Positions 19,161-28,030 of a stretch of 64,000 nucleotides of DNA are shown in pieces (within the stretch, counting starts at the first letter, position 1; every line of letters starts with the position of its first letter). Under the pieces are notes generated by a model, which searched no databases, was not told the origin of the DNA, and was given only the letters and a program-made list of their open reading frames with translations. The stretch is from Acidicapsa ligni (GTDB lineage Bacteria; Acidobacteriota; Terriglobia; Terriglobales; Acidobacteriaceae): positions 186,001 through 250,000 of the forward strand of contig NZ_JAGSYG010000004.1 in the NCBI RefSeq assembly GCF_025685655.1, given 5' to 3'. Made by a program: the position numbers and the translations under genes.

Positions 19161-21404
19161 ATGCTCAATCGCAAGAGTAGTTTTCACTTCGTTCTCTCAG
19201 TCATCGCAGCTCTCGGAGTCATCGCGACTGCGTCCGTGGGAGTTGCCCAAAGCACTGACCGCCCGTGGATGAATTCCAACCTCTCCTCAGGGGAGCGTGC
19301 GGATCTCGTTCTGAAGCAAATGACTCTCGATGAGAAGCTGGCTTTGCTGCACGGGAACGGTATGGCTCACGCGGAACAGTGGCAGATGCCAATGACCCGG
19401 CTTGCCGACGGTGGCGCGGGATACGTTGAGGGCGTCAAGCGCCTCGGAATCCCTCCGCTCGTAATCTCTGACGCGGGCTATGGAGTGAGGGACAGTGGGG
19501 CGAATGGTCGATATTCGACCGCGATGCCTTCAAGTCTTGGCGCCACTGCGAGCTGGGATCCGGATTCCGCCTGCGATTTTGGCACAGTCATTGGCCAGGA
19601 GCTTCGAGCGCAGGGATTCAACATGACGTTGGGTGGCGGAGTCGATCTGGCCCGCGAGCCGCGCAATGGCCGCAGCTTCGAGTATGCGGGCGAAGATCCA
19701 CTCCTTGCGGGCACTGTTGTCGGCACTCTCATGAAGTGCGAACAGGCGCAGCATGTGGTTGGCGACATCAAGCATTACGTGATGAACGACCAGGAGACGG
19801 GCCGCTTCTTTGTGAATGCCGTCATTTCGAAGCGGGCGATGCAGGAATCGGATTTGCTCGCGTTTCACATCGCTATTTCCATCGCAAATCCGGCTGCTGT
19901 GATGTGTTCTTACAACCGGATCAACGGCGATTTTGGTTGTGAAAACTCCTACACACTGCAGGATGTGCTCAAAAAGGATTGGGGTTTCAAAGGATTTGTA
20001 ATTTCCGACTGGGGTGGAACTCACAGTACGGAGAAGGCGTCCGCTGCGGGACTTGACCAGGAACAGCCGATGGCTGACTTCTTCGGCCCAAAGCTTAAAG
20101 AAGCAGTGGAATCGGGAAAAGTGCCTCTGTCGGAGATTGACGACCATGCACGCAGAGTTCTATATGCTGAATTTTTGTCGGGAGTTATCGACGACCCGCC
20201 ACAGAAGGGTGTGGTGGATGTAAAGAGAGGATTTAGGGTATCGCAGCAAGTGGAGGAGAAGAGCATCGTTCTGTTGAAGAACAGTCCAACGTTGCTTCCC
20301 ATCAATCCATCAAAGGTTCACAGTATCGCGATTATTGGCGGGCATGCCGACATAGGAATGTTGTCGGGCGGTGGATCTGCGCAGGTGGACCCACCGGGCG
20401 GCAATGCGATTATGCCTCCAGGCAAGGGCGCAACGGTCTGGCAGAAACCTGTCTGGTTCCCGACCTCTCCGCTGACGGCTCTCAGGGAGAAGCTGCCGAA
20501 CATGAAGATCGACTTCGATCCGGGAACGGATGCGAAGTCTGCAGCAAGCGTGGCCAAGGGCGCAGATGTCGCGATTGTCTTTGCTTCGCAGTGGCTGGCA
20601 GAAGATATGGACTTGCCAAGCCTCTCGCTTTCTGACAATCAGGACGCATTGATCGCACAGGTTGCATCGGCTAATCCTCATACGATTGTCGTGCTTGAAA
20701 CCGGCACGGCTGTCACCATGCCCTGGATCGACAAAGTGGCAGGCGTAGTTGAGGCCTGGTACGCCGGCAGTTCGGGAGACAAGGCATTGGCGAACGTACT
20801 TGTAGGCGATGTCAATCCCAGCGGCAAACTTCCGATGACTTTTCCGAAAAGCGAAGCGGATCTTCCGCATCCGGAGCGCCCGACGATTCCCGCCGAGAGT
20901 CAGACGCACACTGGAGATATCGCAGACAATGGGGCCCCGACAGCGAACGCATCAGCCCATGCTGGTTACGCTGTTCATTACGATGAGGGCTCAGCAGTTG
21001 GCTACAAGTGGTATGAGGCACAGAATAAGAAGCCGCTATTCGCTTTTGGCTTTGGTTTGTCTTACACGACATACGCATACTCTGGCCTGGTTGTTGATCC
21101 AGCAACGAAGACTGCGCGCTTCACGGTCAAGAACACTGGGAAACGTTCCGGCAGTGAGATTGCAGAGGTGTACGTCAGACTTCCGAAAGACGTAGCCGAA
21201 TCTTTCAAGCGTCTGGCCGGATGGAAGCGCGTCACGCTCGCGCCGGGTGAATCGCAAACGATTACGGTTGCCATCGATGACAGGGTGTTGAAAACCTTCG
21301 ACGAAAAGAGCAATGCGTGGAACCTGCCAGCGGGCGAGTATCAAGTGCTGGTCGGGAACTCTTCGGACAACACGCAGTTAACTACGGCTCTTCTGGTTCG
21401 CTAA
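19161..21404 (+). CDS. Secreted glycoside hydrolase family 3 (beta-glucosidase-like)
   Basis: A protein of 747 residues from ATG 19161, which gives a clean signal peptide (MLNRKSSFHFVLSVIAALGV, cleavage near VAQS) and has GGAG upstream; ATG 19116 would add 15 residues and spoil the signal. The GH3 N-domain carries VKRLGIPPLVISDAGYGVRD, GEDPLLAGT, KHYVMNDQETGR and the nucleophile Asp in GFKGFVISDWGG. The C-domain and a fibronectin III-like tail (SGSEIAEVYVRLP, RLAGWKRVTLAPGES) complete the usual order. It likely cleaves terminal beta-glucosides or xylosides from oligosaccharides outside the cytoplasm, complementing the GH5 enzyme. Confidence 0.92.
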   Translation: MLNRKSSFHFVLSVIAALGVIATASVGVAQSTDRPWMNSNLSSGERADLVLKQMTLDEKLALLHGNGMAHAEQWQMPMTRLADGGAGYVEGVKRLGIPPLVISDAGYGVRDSGANGRYSTAMPSSLGATASWDPDSACDFGTVIGQELRAQGFNMTLGGGVDLAREPRNGRSFEYAGEDPLLAGTVVGTLMKCEQAQHVVGDIKHYVMNDQETGRFFVNAVISKRAMQESDLLAFHIAISIANPAAVMCSYNRINGDFGCENSYTLQDVLKKDWGFKGFVISDWGGTHSTEKASAAGLDQEQPMADFFGPKLKEAVESGKVPLSEIDDHARRVLYAEFLSGVIDDPPQKGVVDVKRGFRVSQQVEEKSIVLLKNSPTLLPINPSKVHSIAIIGGHADIGMLSGGGSAQVDPPGGNAIMPPGKGATVWQKPVWFPTSPLTALREKLPNMKIDFDPGTDAKSAASVAKGADVAIVFASQWLAEDMDLPSLSLSDNQDALIAQVASANPHTIVVLETGTAVTMPWIDKVAGVVEAWYAGSSGDKALANVLVGDVNPSGKLPMTFPKSEADLPHPERPTIPAESQTHTGDIADNGAPTANASAHAGYAVHYDEGSAVGYKWYEAQNKKPLFAFGFGLSYTTYAYSGLVVDPATKTARFTVKNTGKRSGSEIAEVYVRLPKDVAESFKRLAGWKRVTLAPGESQTITVAIDDRVLKTFDEKSNAWNLPAGEYQVLVGNSSDNTQLTTALLVR

Positions 21405-21530
21405 AGCATTTTCGGTTTGTGGATTTTGCACATCGCTTGGGGCCTCTCCGGCCCCGAGTGTTTACTACTTGCTGTCGCTGCAAACGACTTTGGCTGCGGC
21501 CTCGAAACAGAAAATCCGGAGATATAGAAA

Positions 21531-22655
21531 ATGAGTGTTGCAGCCAGTGTCGACCGCACAAGCAGCGGGAAAGAGCACTTTGAAGTGCTGGACGGCTTGC
21601 GAGGAAGCGCGGCCTTCCTGATTGTGATCTTCCATTTCTTCAACTACGCCTTTGGATTTCACGGCCCCTGGGCGCTGGTCAAACACGCATATCTTGCTGT
21701 CGATTTCTTCTTCGCGTTGTCGGGATTCGTGGTGGGGTATGCCTACGACGACCGCTGGCAAAAGATGACTACTCTGCAATTCTTTCGTATTCGGCTGATC
21801 CGTTTACATCCGCTGGTACTGCTGGGGGCCACTCTGGGTCTGCTCTTTTATTTGTTCGATCCATTTGGGAAAGGGATGAACCATACACCTCCCATGACTC
21901 TATTACTCACTTACATTCTGTCCATGCTGTTGCTGCCGTCTCTTCCAACGGGCGGCCGGCAAAATGAAACACAAGCACTCAATGGCCCAGCCTGGTCGCT
22001 GATGCAGGAGTATTTGGGCAACATTGCCTATGCGCTGATTCTGCGTCGGCTGCGCACGGCAGCTCTGGCCATCATCGTTCTCGTGACAGGAGCGGCATTG
22101 TTCTGGGTAGCGAACGACAAAGGGTCGCTTGATGGCGGTTGGGGATACACGGAGATCTGGATGGCGCCGCTCCGCTTGACGGCTTCGTTTGTTATGGGAC
22201 TCTTGCTCTATCGAATTCATGATCGTGTGCGTTTGCCTAAGATCGGGCTCCTGCTGCTCTCGATTGTTCTTGTGATTGCTTTCCAGATGCCGGTCTTTGA
22301 GAAGGCCGGTGGTCTCTCAATGAATGGGCTTTACGATGCTGGCTGCGTGCTCTTGCTCTTTCCACTGATCATTCTCTGCGGGGCACATTCCAATGCCGGT
22401 GCAGGAATGATCAACCTGTGCAAGTTCAGTGGGCGGATCTCGTACCCGCTCTATATCACGCACATCGGGTGGGTATACCTTTTGACGAATTATTCCTCGG
22501 CCTATCACCCAAGCGTTGCCTTTAGAGTTGGCTGGATCTTAGTCTTGCTGCCGACAGTGACGCTCGCTGCGTGGTTTGCGCTGAAATTCTACGACGAACC
22601 CATTCGCGCGTGGCTGACGCGGCGCTACGGAATCAAGCGTGCGGCGTTGCAATAG
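21531..22655 (+). CDS. Acyltransferase 3 (OafA/YrhL-like) membrane protein
   Basis: A 374-residue polytopic protein with about ten hydrophobic segments. The N-terminus has the family pattern LDGLRGSAAFLIVIFHFFNY, with the membrane His, and FALSGFVVGYAYDDR. Such proteins O-acylate sugars, antibiotics or surface glycans using acyl donors from the cytoplasmic side. GGAGATATAGAAA precedes ATG 21531. The gene lies 126 bases after the GH3 gene on the same strand; the acceptor substrate is unknown. Confidence 0.88.
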   Translation: MSVAASVDRTSSGKEHFEVLDGLRGSAAFLIVIFHFFNYAFGFHGPWALVKHAYLAVDFFFALSGFVVGYAYDDRWQKMTTLQFFRIRLIRLHPLVLLGATLGLLFYLFDPFGKGMNHTPPMTLLLTYILSMLLLPSLPTGGRQNETQALNGPAWSLMQEYLGNIAYALILRRLRTAALAIIVLVTGAALFWVANDKGSLDGGWGYTEIWMAPLRLTASFVMGLLLYRIHDRVRLPKIGLLLLSIVLVIAFQMPVFEKAGGLSMNGLYDAGCVLLLFPLIILCGAHSNAGAGMINLCKFSGRISYPLYITHIGWVYLLTNYSSAYHPSVAFRVGWILVLLPTVTLAAWFALKFYDEPIRAWLTRRYGIKRAALQ

Positions 22656-22667
22656 TCTGCGAGGCTA

Positions 22668-22702
22668 GAGAAGCCATGTAAGTATCGATAGCCCGGCTTC
22701 TC
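22668..22702 (+). terminator. Hairpin after the acyltransferase gene
   Basis: GAGAAGCC (22668-22675) and GGCTTCTC (22695-22702) form an 8-bp stem with a long loop, 12 bases after the stop. It has no U-tract, so this is a weak call. Confidence 0.4.
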
Positions 22703-22867
22703 GTCGCTTACACGGGGCTCGACGGTTCGATACGAATTCGCCGATTCTTTGTGAGTGCGAAGCGGGTAGGCTTGGCTCTGTTGAGGATGTCACACTGTGG
22801 ATTTCATTTCTTAGCTGCAAAGAATATAGCTTTCCTGCCGAAGAGCACATCGCATATTGTAAAGGGA

Positions 22868-23449
22868 ATGAATGGTCATCACCTTGAAGACGGGCAACGG
22901 AGCAATGGAATTTTTCGCAAATTGCTTTACGTTGGGGGCGCGTTGCTTGTTTTGTTCTGCCTCTCGGCTATGCCTCTGCCAGGCCCTCTCAGTCGTGCCC
23001 GTGAGAGTTGGTGGCAGCATGCGGCGGAACGACGCGCGAAGGTGGAATCCTACGAGGCGCATGGCTGGCCGGATGACAATTCACACGCTGCCTCGGCTGA
23101 CAGTGTCGTGATCGACGAAAAGAACGGGACTTCCAACTTTTCACCTACGCAGTGCGATTCCGGACAGCGGCGCATGTTCTATGGGGTTATCGTGACGGAT
23201 CCAGGGCAGCCCGAGCTTAGTGCGCGCATTGTGCTCCCGGAAAGCGGAGACCCCCATGTGGCGTTGCAGAGGCGAGGAAAGCAAGACCTGGTTTTTAAGC
23301 GACAGAGCTGCTCTGTTTGGGACGTTTCGATCGAACAGACGAACTCCTTCTATAACCAGGTCCAGAATCTCCAGGGACACGCTTACTTCGATTGCACCAA
23401 AGACGCAGTTCATGTGACGGGGCATGTCGAGTTACGCGCATGTCATTGA
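22868..23449 (+). CDS. Hypothetical membrane-anchored or secreted protein
   Basis: A protein of 193 residues from ATG 22868, preceded by AAAGGGA at very short spacing; the frame is open from 22751, so the start is uncertain. A membrane segment lies near the N-terminus (LLYVGGALLVLFCLSAMPLP). The remainder is soluble, with cysteines near TQCDSGQ, RQSCSVWDVS and HAYFDCTKD that could form disulfides. I recognise no family. Its last 58 bases lie within the upstream open stretch of the next frame. Confidence 0.55.
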   Translation: MNGHHLEDGQRSNGIFRKLLYVGGALLVLFCLSAMPLPGPLSRARESWWQHAAERRAKVESYEAHGWPDDNSHAASADSVVIDEKNGTSNFSPTQCDSGQRRMFYGVIVTDPGQPELSARIVLPESGDPHVALQRRGKQDLVFKRQSCSVWDVSIEQTNSFYNQVQNLQGHAYFDCTKDAVHVTGHVELRACH

Positions 23450-23538
23450 AGAACGCAATTCGTCCGCTCTTTCCAAGGCCCAGTAGGAAAGCAAACAGTA
23501 GAGCAAATTTTAAACTTGATAATCGGACCCATAACCAT

Positions 23539-24426
23539 ATGCGTGCTATTTGCCTGCTTCTGCTTACAGCAACCTCGGTGGTTTTCGCTCAGCAACCACA
23601 GATTGTGCCGACGTCAGAGCGTGCCACTTATAGCAATGATGCACTCGGCTTCAGCGTCAGCTACCCCACATTGCTCTCGCAGAAAGACAACGAAGATCTG
23701 ATCACAGCGATGCGTCGGTTCGGCAGCACGATCGACCCTGAGTTCATGTCCGAAGAGAAGCAGAATGCATTGCCCCCCGCATGTGTTCACACACTCTTCC
23801 ACGTCAGCACACCGGACAACACAAGTATCCCCCTGGTCCTTCGGCGAGGCGCTGAGAAAACTCCTACTTCGGTACACATGGAACTGATCGTCTCCGAGTT
23901 TGACCGCAAGTGCCTTACAGACCAGTTTGGCTCCGCGCCCACTGATCCGAAAGAGAAGAAGGAAATGGAGGAACTGCTGGAGACGATTGGTCCCGCGATG
24001 CTGCTGGATCAACTCGTACAAGGCTACGGCTTCGATCCACTGGAAGTGATGAAGCAGTCAAAACCTGGATATACGCGGATGGAGAACTTCAATGCCGTCA
24101 TGTACATGTTGGCGGAACACAAAGCCTATGGATGGATTGGACAGGTAACGCCCAATCAGTCCTACGACGAGGCCAAGGGAGAGAAGCCACCTAAAGTGAA
24201 GTGGTGGGATGATATCCGCACCATCACCGCACTGGATACGGTCGTGCAGCTTGGCGACAAGCTAATTATGATTCAGAGCTTCAGCGGTCCCGTTGCAGCT
24301 TTGGGAGCATCGCGTGACGTCAGCGTTCGCTTCGGCTCCGGAACTGAGACACCGATCTATAGCTTCCCTATACAAAGCCTTGATCTGAAAACAGGGCAGG
24401 GGATCGATCTGGATACCAATCGATAG
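23539..24426 (+). CDS. Secreted hypothetical protein
   Basis: A protein of 295 residues from ATG 23539, chosen because it begins a signal peptide (MRAICLLLLTATSVVFAQ); the frame is open upstream from 23392. The mature part has YSNDALGFSVSYPTLLSQKD, a motif seen in exported proteins with a PsbP-like beginning, followed by conserved-looking charged and aromatic segments. No catalytic motif is visible. It follows the preceding hypothetical gene on the same strand. Confidence 0.7.
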   Translation: MRAICLLLLTATSVVFAQQPQIVPTSERATYSNDALGFSVSYPTLLSQKDNEDLITAMRRFGSTIDPEFMSEEKQNALPPACVHTLFHVSTPDNTSIPLVLRRGAEKTPTSVHMELIVSEFDRKCLTDQFGSAPTDPKEKKEMEELLETIGPAMLLDQLVQGYGFDPLEVMKQSKPGYTRMENFNAVMYMLAEHKAYGWIGQVTPNQSYDEAKGEKPPKVKWWDDIRTITALDTVVQLGDKLIMIQSFSGPVAALGASRDVSVRFGSGTETPIYSFPIQSLDLKTGQGIDLDTNR

Positions 24427-24504
24427 CTACCGCCTGCGCATACTAATCGCAGCGGCGCGCCATTTGGGAGTAGCACAATGGTATTTATCGACCACTCGCG
24501 CTGC

Positions 24505-24690
24505 TGTCAGCATTTCGCTTTGCGCGACGTGCGCTTGCGGCCGGTTCCAGGTAGATGTGGTCATTCTCTGCAACTCACCGGAGATTGTTCGGAAGCATTA
24601 TGCGAAGTACTCTCCTACCATCAGAACCACATCGACGATCTAATGGAGCGGCTGCATTCGCGCGCAACGCGCGATGGACGACGCAATGTT
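24505..24690 (+). pseudogene. Frameshifted C-terminal relic of a tyrosine recombinase
   Basis: In one frame bases around 24545-24635 encode VDVVILCNSPEIVRKHYAK, which is the C-terminal box of phage-type integrases (…LGNSPEIVRKHYAK) including the nucleophile Tyr. Immediately after, a +1 shifted frame continues the family with NHIDDLMERLHSR. The upstream catalytic domain is missing or unrecognisable. It lies about 700 bases left of the tRNA-Leu 3' remnant, at the edge of the variable region, so it is probably the fossil of an older integration at this locus. The apparent 98-residue open frame here (24478-24774) is a mixture of frames and not a gene. Confidence 0.65.
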
Positions 24691-24839
24691 CCCATTCTCG
24701 CTAAATTCGCGGATGATAATGACGCGCACTTCTTCGACTGCTTGGATGCGAGCGAAAGGCTGACACTCCGTTAGCTCCTTGCGAAGGTCGCAGAGTGTCA
24801 CAGCTTCAATAATGAGCCTAACGACTAAGAGGAAATTTC

Positions 24840-25256
24840 ATGAGTAAAGCAATCGACAATCTCACTGAAGCGATGCAACGTGGTGCCGCGATCCGTCCCC
24901 GCGTCGGGGGCTTTCCATACCTGGCCGCAGCTCTCCGGCAAGCCGGCGTGACAAGGAACGTATGGTCTCTGCCATCATGCCAAAGTATTTTCATTACACA
25001 TGAAGGCCCTGTTGCCATGCAGGGAGTGCCCTTGGTCACTGGCGCGGTCGATATCCCGGTATTTAATCAAGATGCTCTGATTAAAGCGCTTCGCATCGAC
25101 CAAGCTGGAGACAGTACATTCCCTGAGTTTCTGGATGCCACATGGCAGGCAGGGGTCGTTGGCTATGAAGTGGATTTCGGCGGACGAACGGTTGCGTACA
25201 AAGGCTGCGACGGCGAAGAGTACATAGAAGCATATCCAGAAGTGAAGATCGGTTAG
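24840..25256 (+). CDS. DUF1398 family protein
   Basis: A 138-residue protein with a good ribosome site (AAGAGGAAATTTC) before ATG 24840. The sequence (MSKAIDNLTEAMQRGAAIRP, VGGFPYLAAALRQAGVTRNV, GVVGYEVDFGGRTVAYKGCD, GEEYIEAYPEV) matches the DUF1398 family, which includes phage-related YbcV of E. coli. Function is unknown. It is the last gene before the tRNA-Leu remnant and could belong to either backbone or mobile DNA. Confidence 0.75.
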   Translation: MSKAIDNLTEAMQRGAAIRPRVGGFPYLAAALRQAGVTRNVWSLPSCQSIFITHEGPVAMQGVPLVTGAVDIPVFNQDALIKALRIDQAGDSTFPEFLDATWQAGVVGYEVDFGGRTVAYKGCDGEEYIEAYPEVKIG

Positions 25257-25334
25257 GGGTGCCTCGCCGATTTGGCATGTTTGGGCACAAACGAAAAGAC
25301 GGCCTGTAAACCACACATTATAAGACTAGATATT

Positions 25335-25389
25335 TGGTGCCGGGAGGGAGGCGAACCCCACGACCTTGCGGTCGGTGGATTTTGAGTCC
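25335..25389 (-). other. 3' half of a tRNA-Leu (attachment-site remnant)
   Basis: Read on the minus strand this is an anticodon loop (ACTCAAAATCC, anticodon CAA), a class II variable arm (CGACCGCAAGGTCG), a T-loop (GTTCG) and a CCGGCACCA end. No matching 5' half precedes it and the T-stem is imperfect, so it is not a functional tRNA. Such 3' halves are left when mobile elements integrate in tRNA genes. Its 3' end differs from the intact tRNA-Leu at 33308, so it derives from another leucine isoacceptor gene. Confidence 0.7.
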
Positions 25390-25539
25390 TTCATGTAGAT
25401 CAGTAACCAACTTATTTACATATACTTACATGGACAGAATGAGTAAGTGTGTAAGCAACTGTGTAAATTGTCACATTTTTTCGGTGCCGCTCCCTCCGTC
25501 GGCTTGCTGTCACGAAGTCGATCCACGCCAAGGGACCCG

Positions 25540-25560
25540 ATATAACACTTTCTGTTATAT
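25540..25560 (+). promoter_or_regulatory. Perfect 7-7-7 palindromic operator of the HTH/nucleotidyltransferase pair
   Basis: ATATAAC (25540-25546), seven-base spacer, GTTATAT (25554-25560), ending eight bases before ATG 25569. An operator this close to the start fits autoregulation by the Xre-type HTH protein it precedes. Confidence 0.7.
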
Positions 25561-25568
25561 TTGAGGGC

Positions 25569-26252
25569 ATGACTGGTGAAGACCTTAAATCGGTTCGCAC
25601 CGCTTCGAACTGGACTCAGTCCGAAGCGGCCTTTCGCCTGGGCGTCACCCAAGCCTACCTTTCCATGGTCGAACGCGGTAGCAGACCGGTTTCGAATGCC
25701 CTGGCTTCAAAAGTGGTCCGTGTCTTCCCGTTACCTGCGACGGCCCGCCCCATAAAACATCGTGCGGTCAGGAGGGGAGGCGAAGAATTCTTCAAACGCG
25801 CTTTGGGCGAGCTCGGATACCCGGGATTTGCTTATTTGGAAAGTCAGCAATTGGTGAATCCAGCTAAGTTGCTTCTCCTCGCACTCGATAGCGAAGATCT
25901 CGATGCCCGGGTGACAGAAGCCCTGCCGTGGCTTCCCATGCACTTCCCTGATATGAACTGGGGCTGGCTTACCTCCGAGAGCAAGTCTCGAGATCGGCAG
26001 AATCGTCTTGCATACGTTGCTCTGCTGGCAAGCGACGTTGCGCAAAAACGCGGAGAATTTGAACTCGCGGAGAAACTGCGCTTTCATGCGGCGTCGCTGG
26101 AACGTTCTCGTCTGGCAAACGAAGACACGCTCGCCCATAGTTCACTGTCTGAGGCTGAACGCAAATGGCTGCGCACCCATCGACCTCCGTCAGCAGCTCA
26201 CTGGAATTTGCTGACCGACCTGAAAGCCGAGGATCTTCAGCATGTCTTCTGA
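25569..26252 (+). CDS. Xre-family HTH protein, probable antitoxin/regulator
   Basis: A 227-residue protein. Residues about 1-58 form an Xre-type helix-turn-helix (DLKSVRTASNWTQSEAAFRL, AYLSMVERGSRPVSNALAS). The remaining 170 residues are a soluble helical domain I do not recognise. The last 11 bases overlap the start of the next gene, a nucleotidyltransferase-fold protein, so they are co-translated; this order (HTH regulator, then nucleotidyltransferase) is that of AbiE-like and related toxin-antitoxin pairs. The perfect inverted repeat directly upstream is the likely self-operator. Toxin-antitoxin action is inferred from the arrangement. Confidence 0.75.
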   Translation: MTGEDLKSVRTASNWTQSEAAFRLGVTQAYLSMVERGSRPVSNALASKVVRVFPLPATARPIKHRAVRRGGEEFFKRALGELGYPGFAYLESQQLVNPAKLLLLALDSEDLDARVTEALPWLPMHFPDMNWGWLTSESKSRDRQNRLAYVALLASDVAQKRGEFELAEKLRFHAASLERSRLANEDTLAHSSLSEAERKWLRTHRPPSAAHWNLLTDLKAEDLQHVF

Positions 26253-26781
26253 GTCACTACCTCCCGAACCATGGCGCTCATTCCTGCGTGACCTCGACGA
26301 AGCCTTGCAATCTCCTGCGCGTCTGGACTGCATCGGTGGGTTTGTTGTCACGCAGCTTTACGGACTGGATCGACCGACGGCGGATGTGGACGTGATTGAA
26401 CTCGCACCGAAAGAGGCATCTGAAACGCTGATGGAGATCGCCTTGCAAGGAGGTCCTCTCCATCGAAAGCATCGAATCTACCTTGATCGCGTAGGCGTAG
26501 CTGCAATCCCTGAGAACTATGAAGAGCGGCTCACTGAAATGTTTCCTGAGGCATTTCGGCATCTTCGGCTGATGGCTCTCGATCCGTACGATATTGCTTT
26601 ATCGAAGCTCGAACGGAACAGCCAGAAAGACCGTGATGACGTTAGACATCTCAGCCGCACGGTTCCTTTCAACATGGCTACGCTCCAGCAACGTTATGAG
26701 ACTGAGCTGCGTTGGCAACTTGGAAGACCGGACCGTGAAGATCTGACAATGAAGCTGTGGATGGAGATGCTCTCGGAGTAG
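26242..26781 (+). CDS. Nucleotidyltransferase-fold protein (DUF6036/AbiEii-like), probable toxin
   Basis: A 179-residue protein with the nucleotidyltransferase signature: Gly32-Gly33 in CIGGFVVTQLYG, then RPTADVDV giving the Asp48-x-Asp50 metal pair. After it comes LMALDPYDIALSKLERNSQK, typical of DUF6036/MNT-like proteins with a Lys in the conserved SKLER block. Related enzymes transfer NMP groups to RNA or proteins and act as toxins or antitoxins. It overlaps the HTH gene by 11 bases and has no other partner. Confidence 0.78.
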   Translation: MSSESLPPEPWRSFLRDLDEALQSPARLDCIGGFVVTQLYGLDRPTADVDVIELAPKEASETLMEIALQGGPLHRKHRIYLDRVGVAAIPENYEERLTEMFPEAFRHLRLMALDPYDIALSKLERNSQKDRDDVRHLSRTVPFNMATLQQRYETELRWQLGRPDREDLTMKLWMEMLSE

Positions 26782-26821
26782 TGCATACATAAATGCGGCC
26801 AGGATCGCCAGAGCTATTCTT

Positions 26822-28030
26822 CTAATCTTTCTTCGCCTCATCCCAACTGAGTGGCCAGTTATGGGGAATCCCCAGGATTTCAGCACTTGTCCGTCCGGCG
26901 TGTTCTTCAAGCTGGCCAGTCACCTCAGAGAGAACCCAGCAAGAAAGATTTCCTTGGAAGTCGAAAGGCCGCTCCGGTGCGAAATGTGAGTACACCTCCA
27001 AACGATGCGCACCCATGCTCCGAGGATTGATAGCCCAGCCGCCAATAATTGCACTGACATTGGTCCTCCGTGCTTTGCCGTCAAGAAGCCATAGACCATC
27101 GTTCTTCCTGAATGGCTCTTGATGATGCACGGCGTCGTTAGTAAACCAAACATTGACGGCGGACGTGCCGAAGAGTGCGTCTGTCCAGTCGGTTCGGTCG
27201 CAACTCACACCGATGTGGTTTATCGCAAGGATGAACGGAAGTCCGACATCACCATACTTACGAGCCTTCTCAGCAACAGCACGCCGTAGTTCTCCTCTAG
27301 TATCGAGCCACTTCGTCTCTAAACCGGATGTCCCAACGGCACGGCCTGGTTTACCTCTGTGGCCCACACTCTTAGGGATGACAAGTAAGCGAAGAAACCA
27401 GCCGCTTTCTTCCCATTCGAACTGCATCGACTTTCTTCTTTCAAGTTGGAACGACTCCATCGGTATGTCCGGGTCGAGCGTCGTCAGCCACTCGTCCACA
27501 TTTCTAGTGAGACGGCGAAAGGATGGTCTCAGTGAAGCTGTGCGGACCTCATCAATCTGAAGAAAAAAGTTAGGAGAGTTCACGCGGTCAAGCGCATCGT
27601 GAAGCTCGGCTTTTCGGCGCTTTGCTGAAGTTTACTCATCAGTTTCTACTCCTGCCAAACGGGCCTCGACGACGGCGACGGGTTGCCCATCTCTGAGGAG
27701 AAGAAAGTCTGGCCTGGCGTCTGAACCAGCTATGGCAGAGTGGACTTCAATACCGTACCCAATCCGAAGGAAGAGTTCGTGCAGGTAAAGTTCCCAGAAC
27801 GCACCCGAGTGCTGATTGGGATTCTTATTACGAAAGCGGCGTGCCAAATCCTCGCGATGGGCGACTGGGTAGCGACCATACCAGCCTTCAAGGAGCGTCC
27901 GTGCAGCCACCACAGGCACGTCGGCGTGGGAGTTCATGTAATCGAAGTCCGTCTCCGCATGCCCCCTAAAGCCGAGACGAGTCGGTTGAGGATTCGTGAA
28001 TAAGGTTGTGAATGTGTCTTCACGCTTCAT
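26822..28030 (-). pseudogene. PD-(D/E)XK-like gene interrupted by one in-frame stop
   Basis: Two minus-strand open frames, 27632-28030 and 26822-27583, lie in the same phase and are separated only by a single TAA codon (27632-27634): ...RLAGVETDE, stop, TSAKRRKAELHDALDRV, then NSPNFFLQIDEV. I recognise the joined sequence as one conserved bacterial protein in which GAFWELYLHELFLR and ARPDFLLLRDGQPVAVVEAR form a PD-(D/E)XK-like nuclease core. The intact product would be about 400 residues. ATG 28030 overlaps the end of the upstream HTH gene, giving a coupled pair. Relatives have a sense codon at the stop, so a point mutation is the simplest explanation. Function is unknown; a defence nuclease is one possibility. 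Confidence 0.75.

Noticed and set aside
24478..24774. 98-residue plus-strand open frame
   Set aside because: The family-like sequence (an integrase C-terminus) jumps between this frame and another, so it is a relic and not a gene.
25335..25389. A functional second tRNA-Leu
   Set aside because: There is no 5' half and the T-stem does not pair properly.
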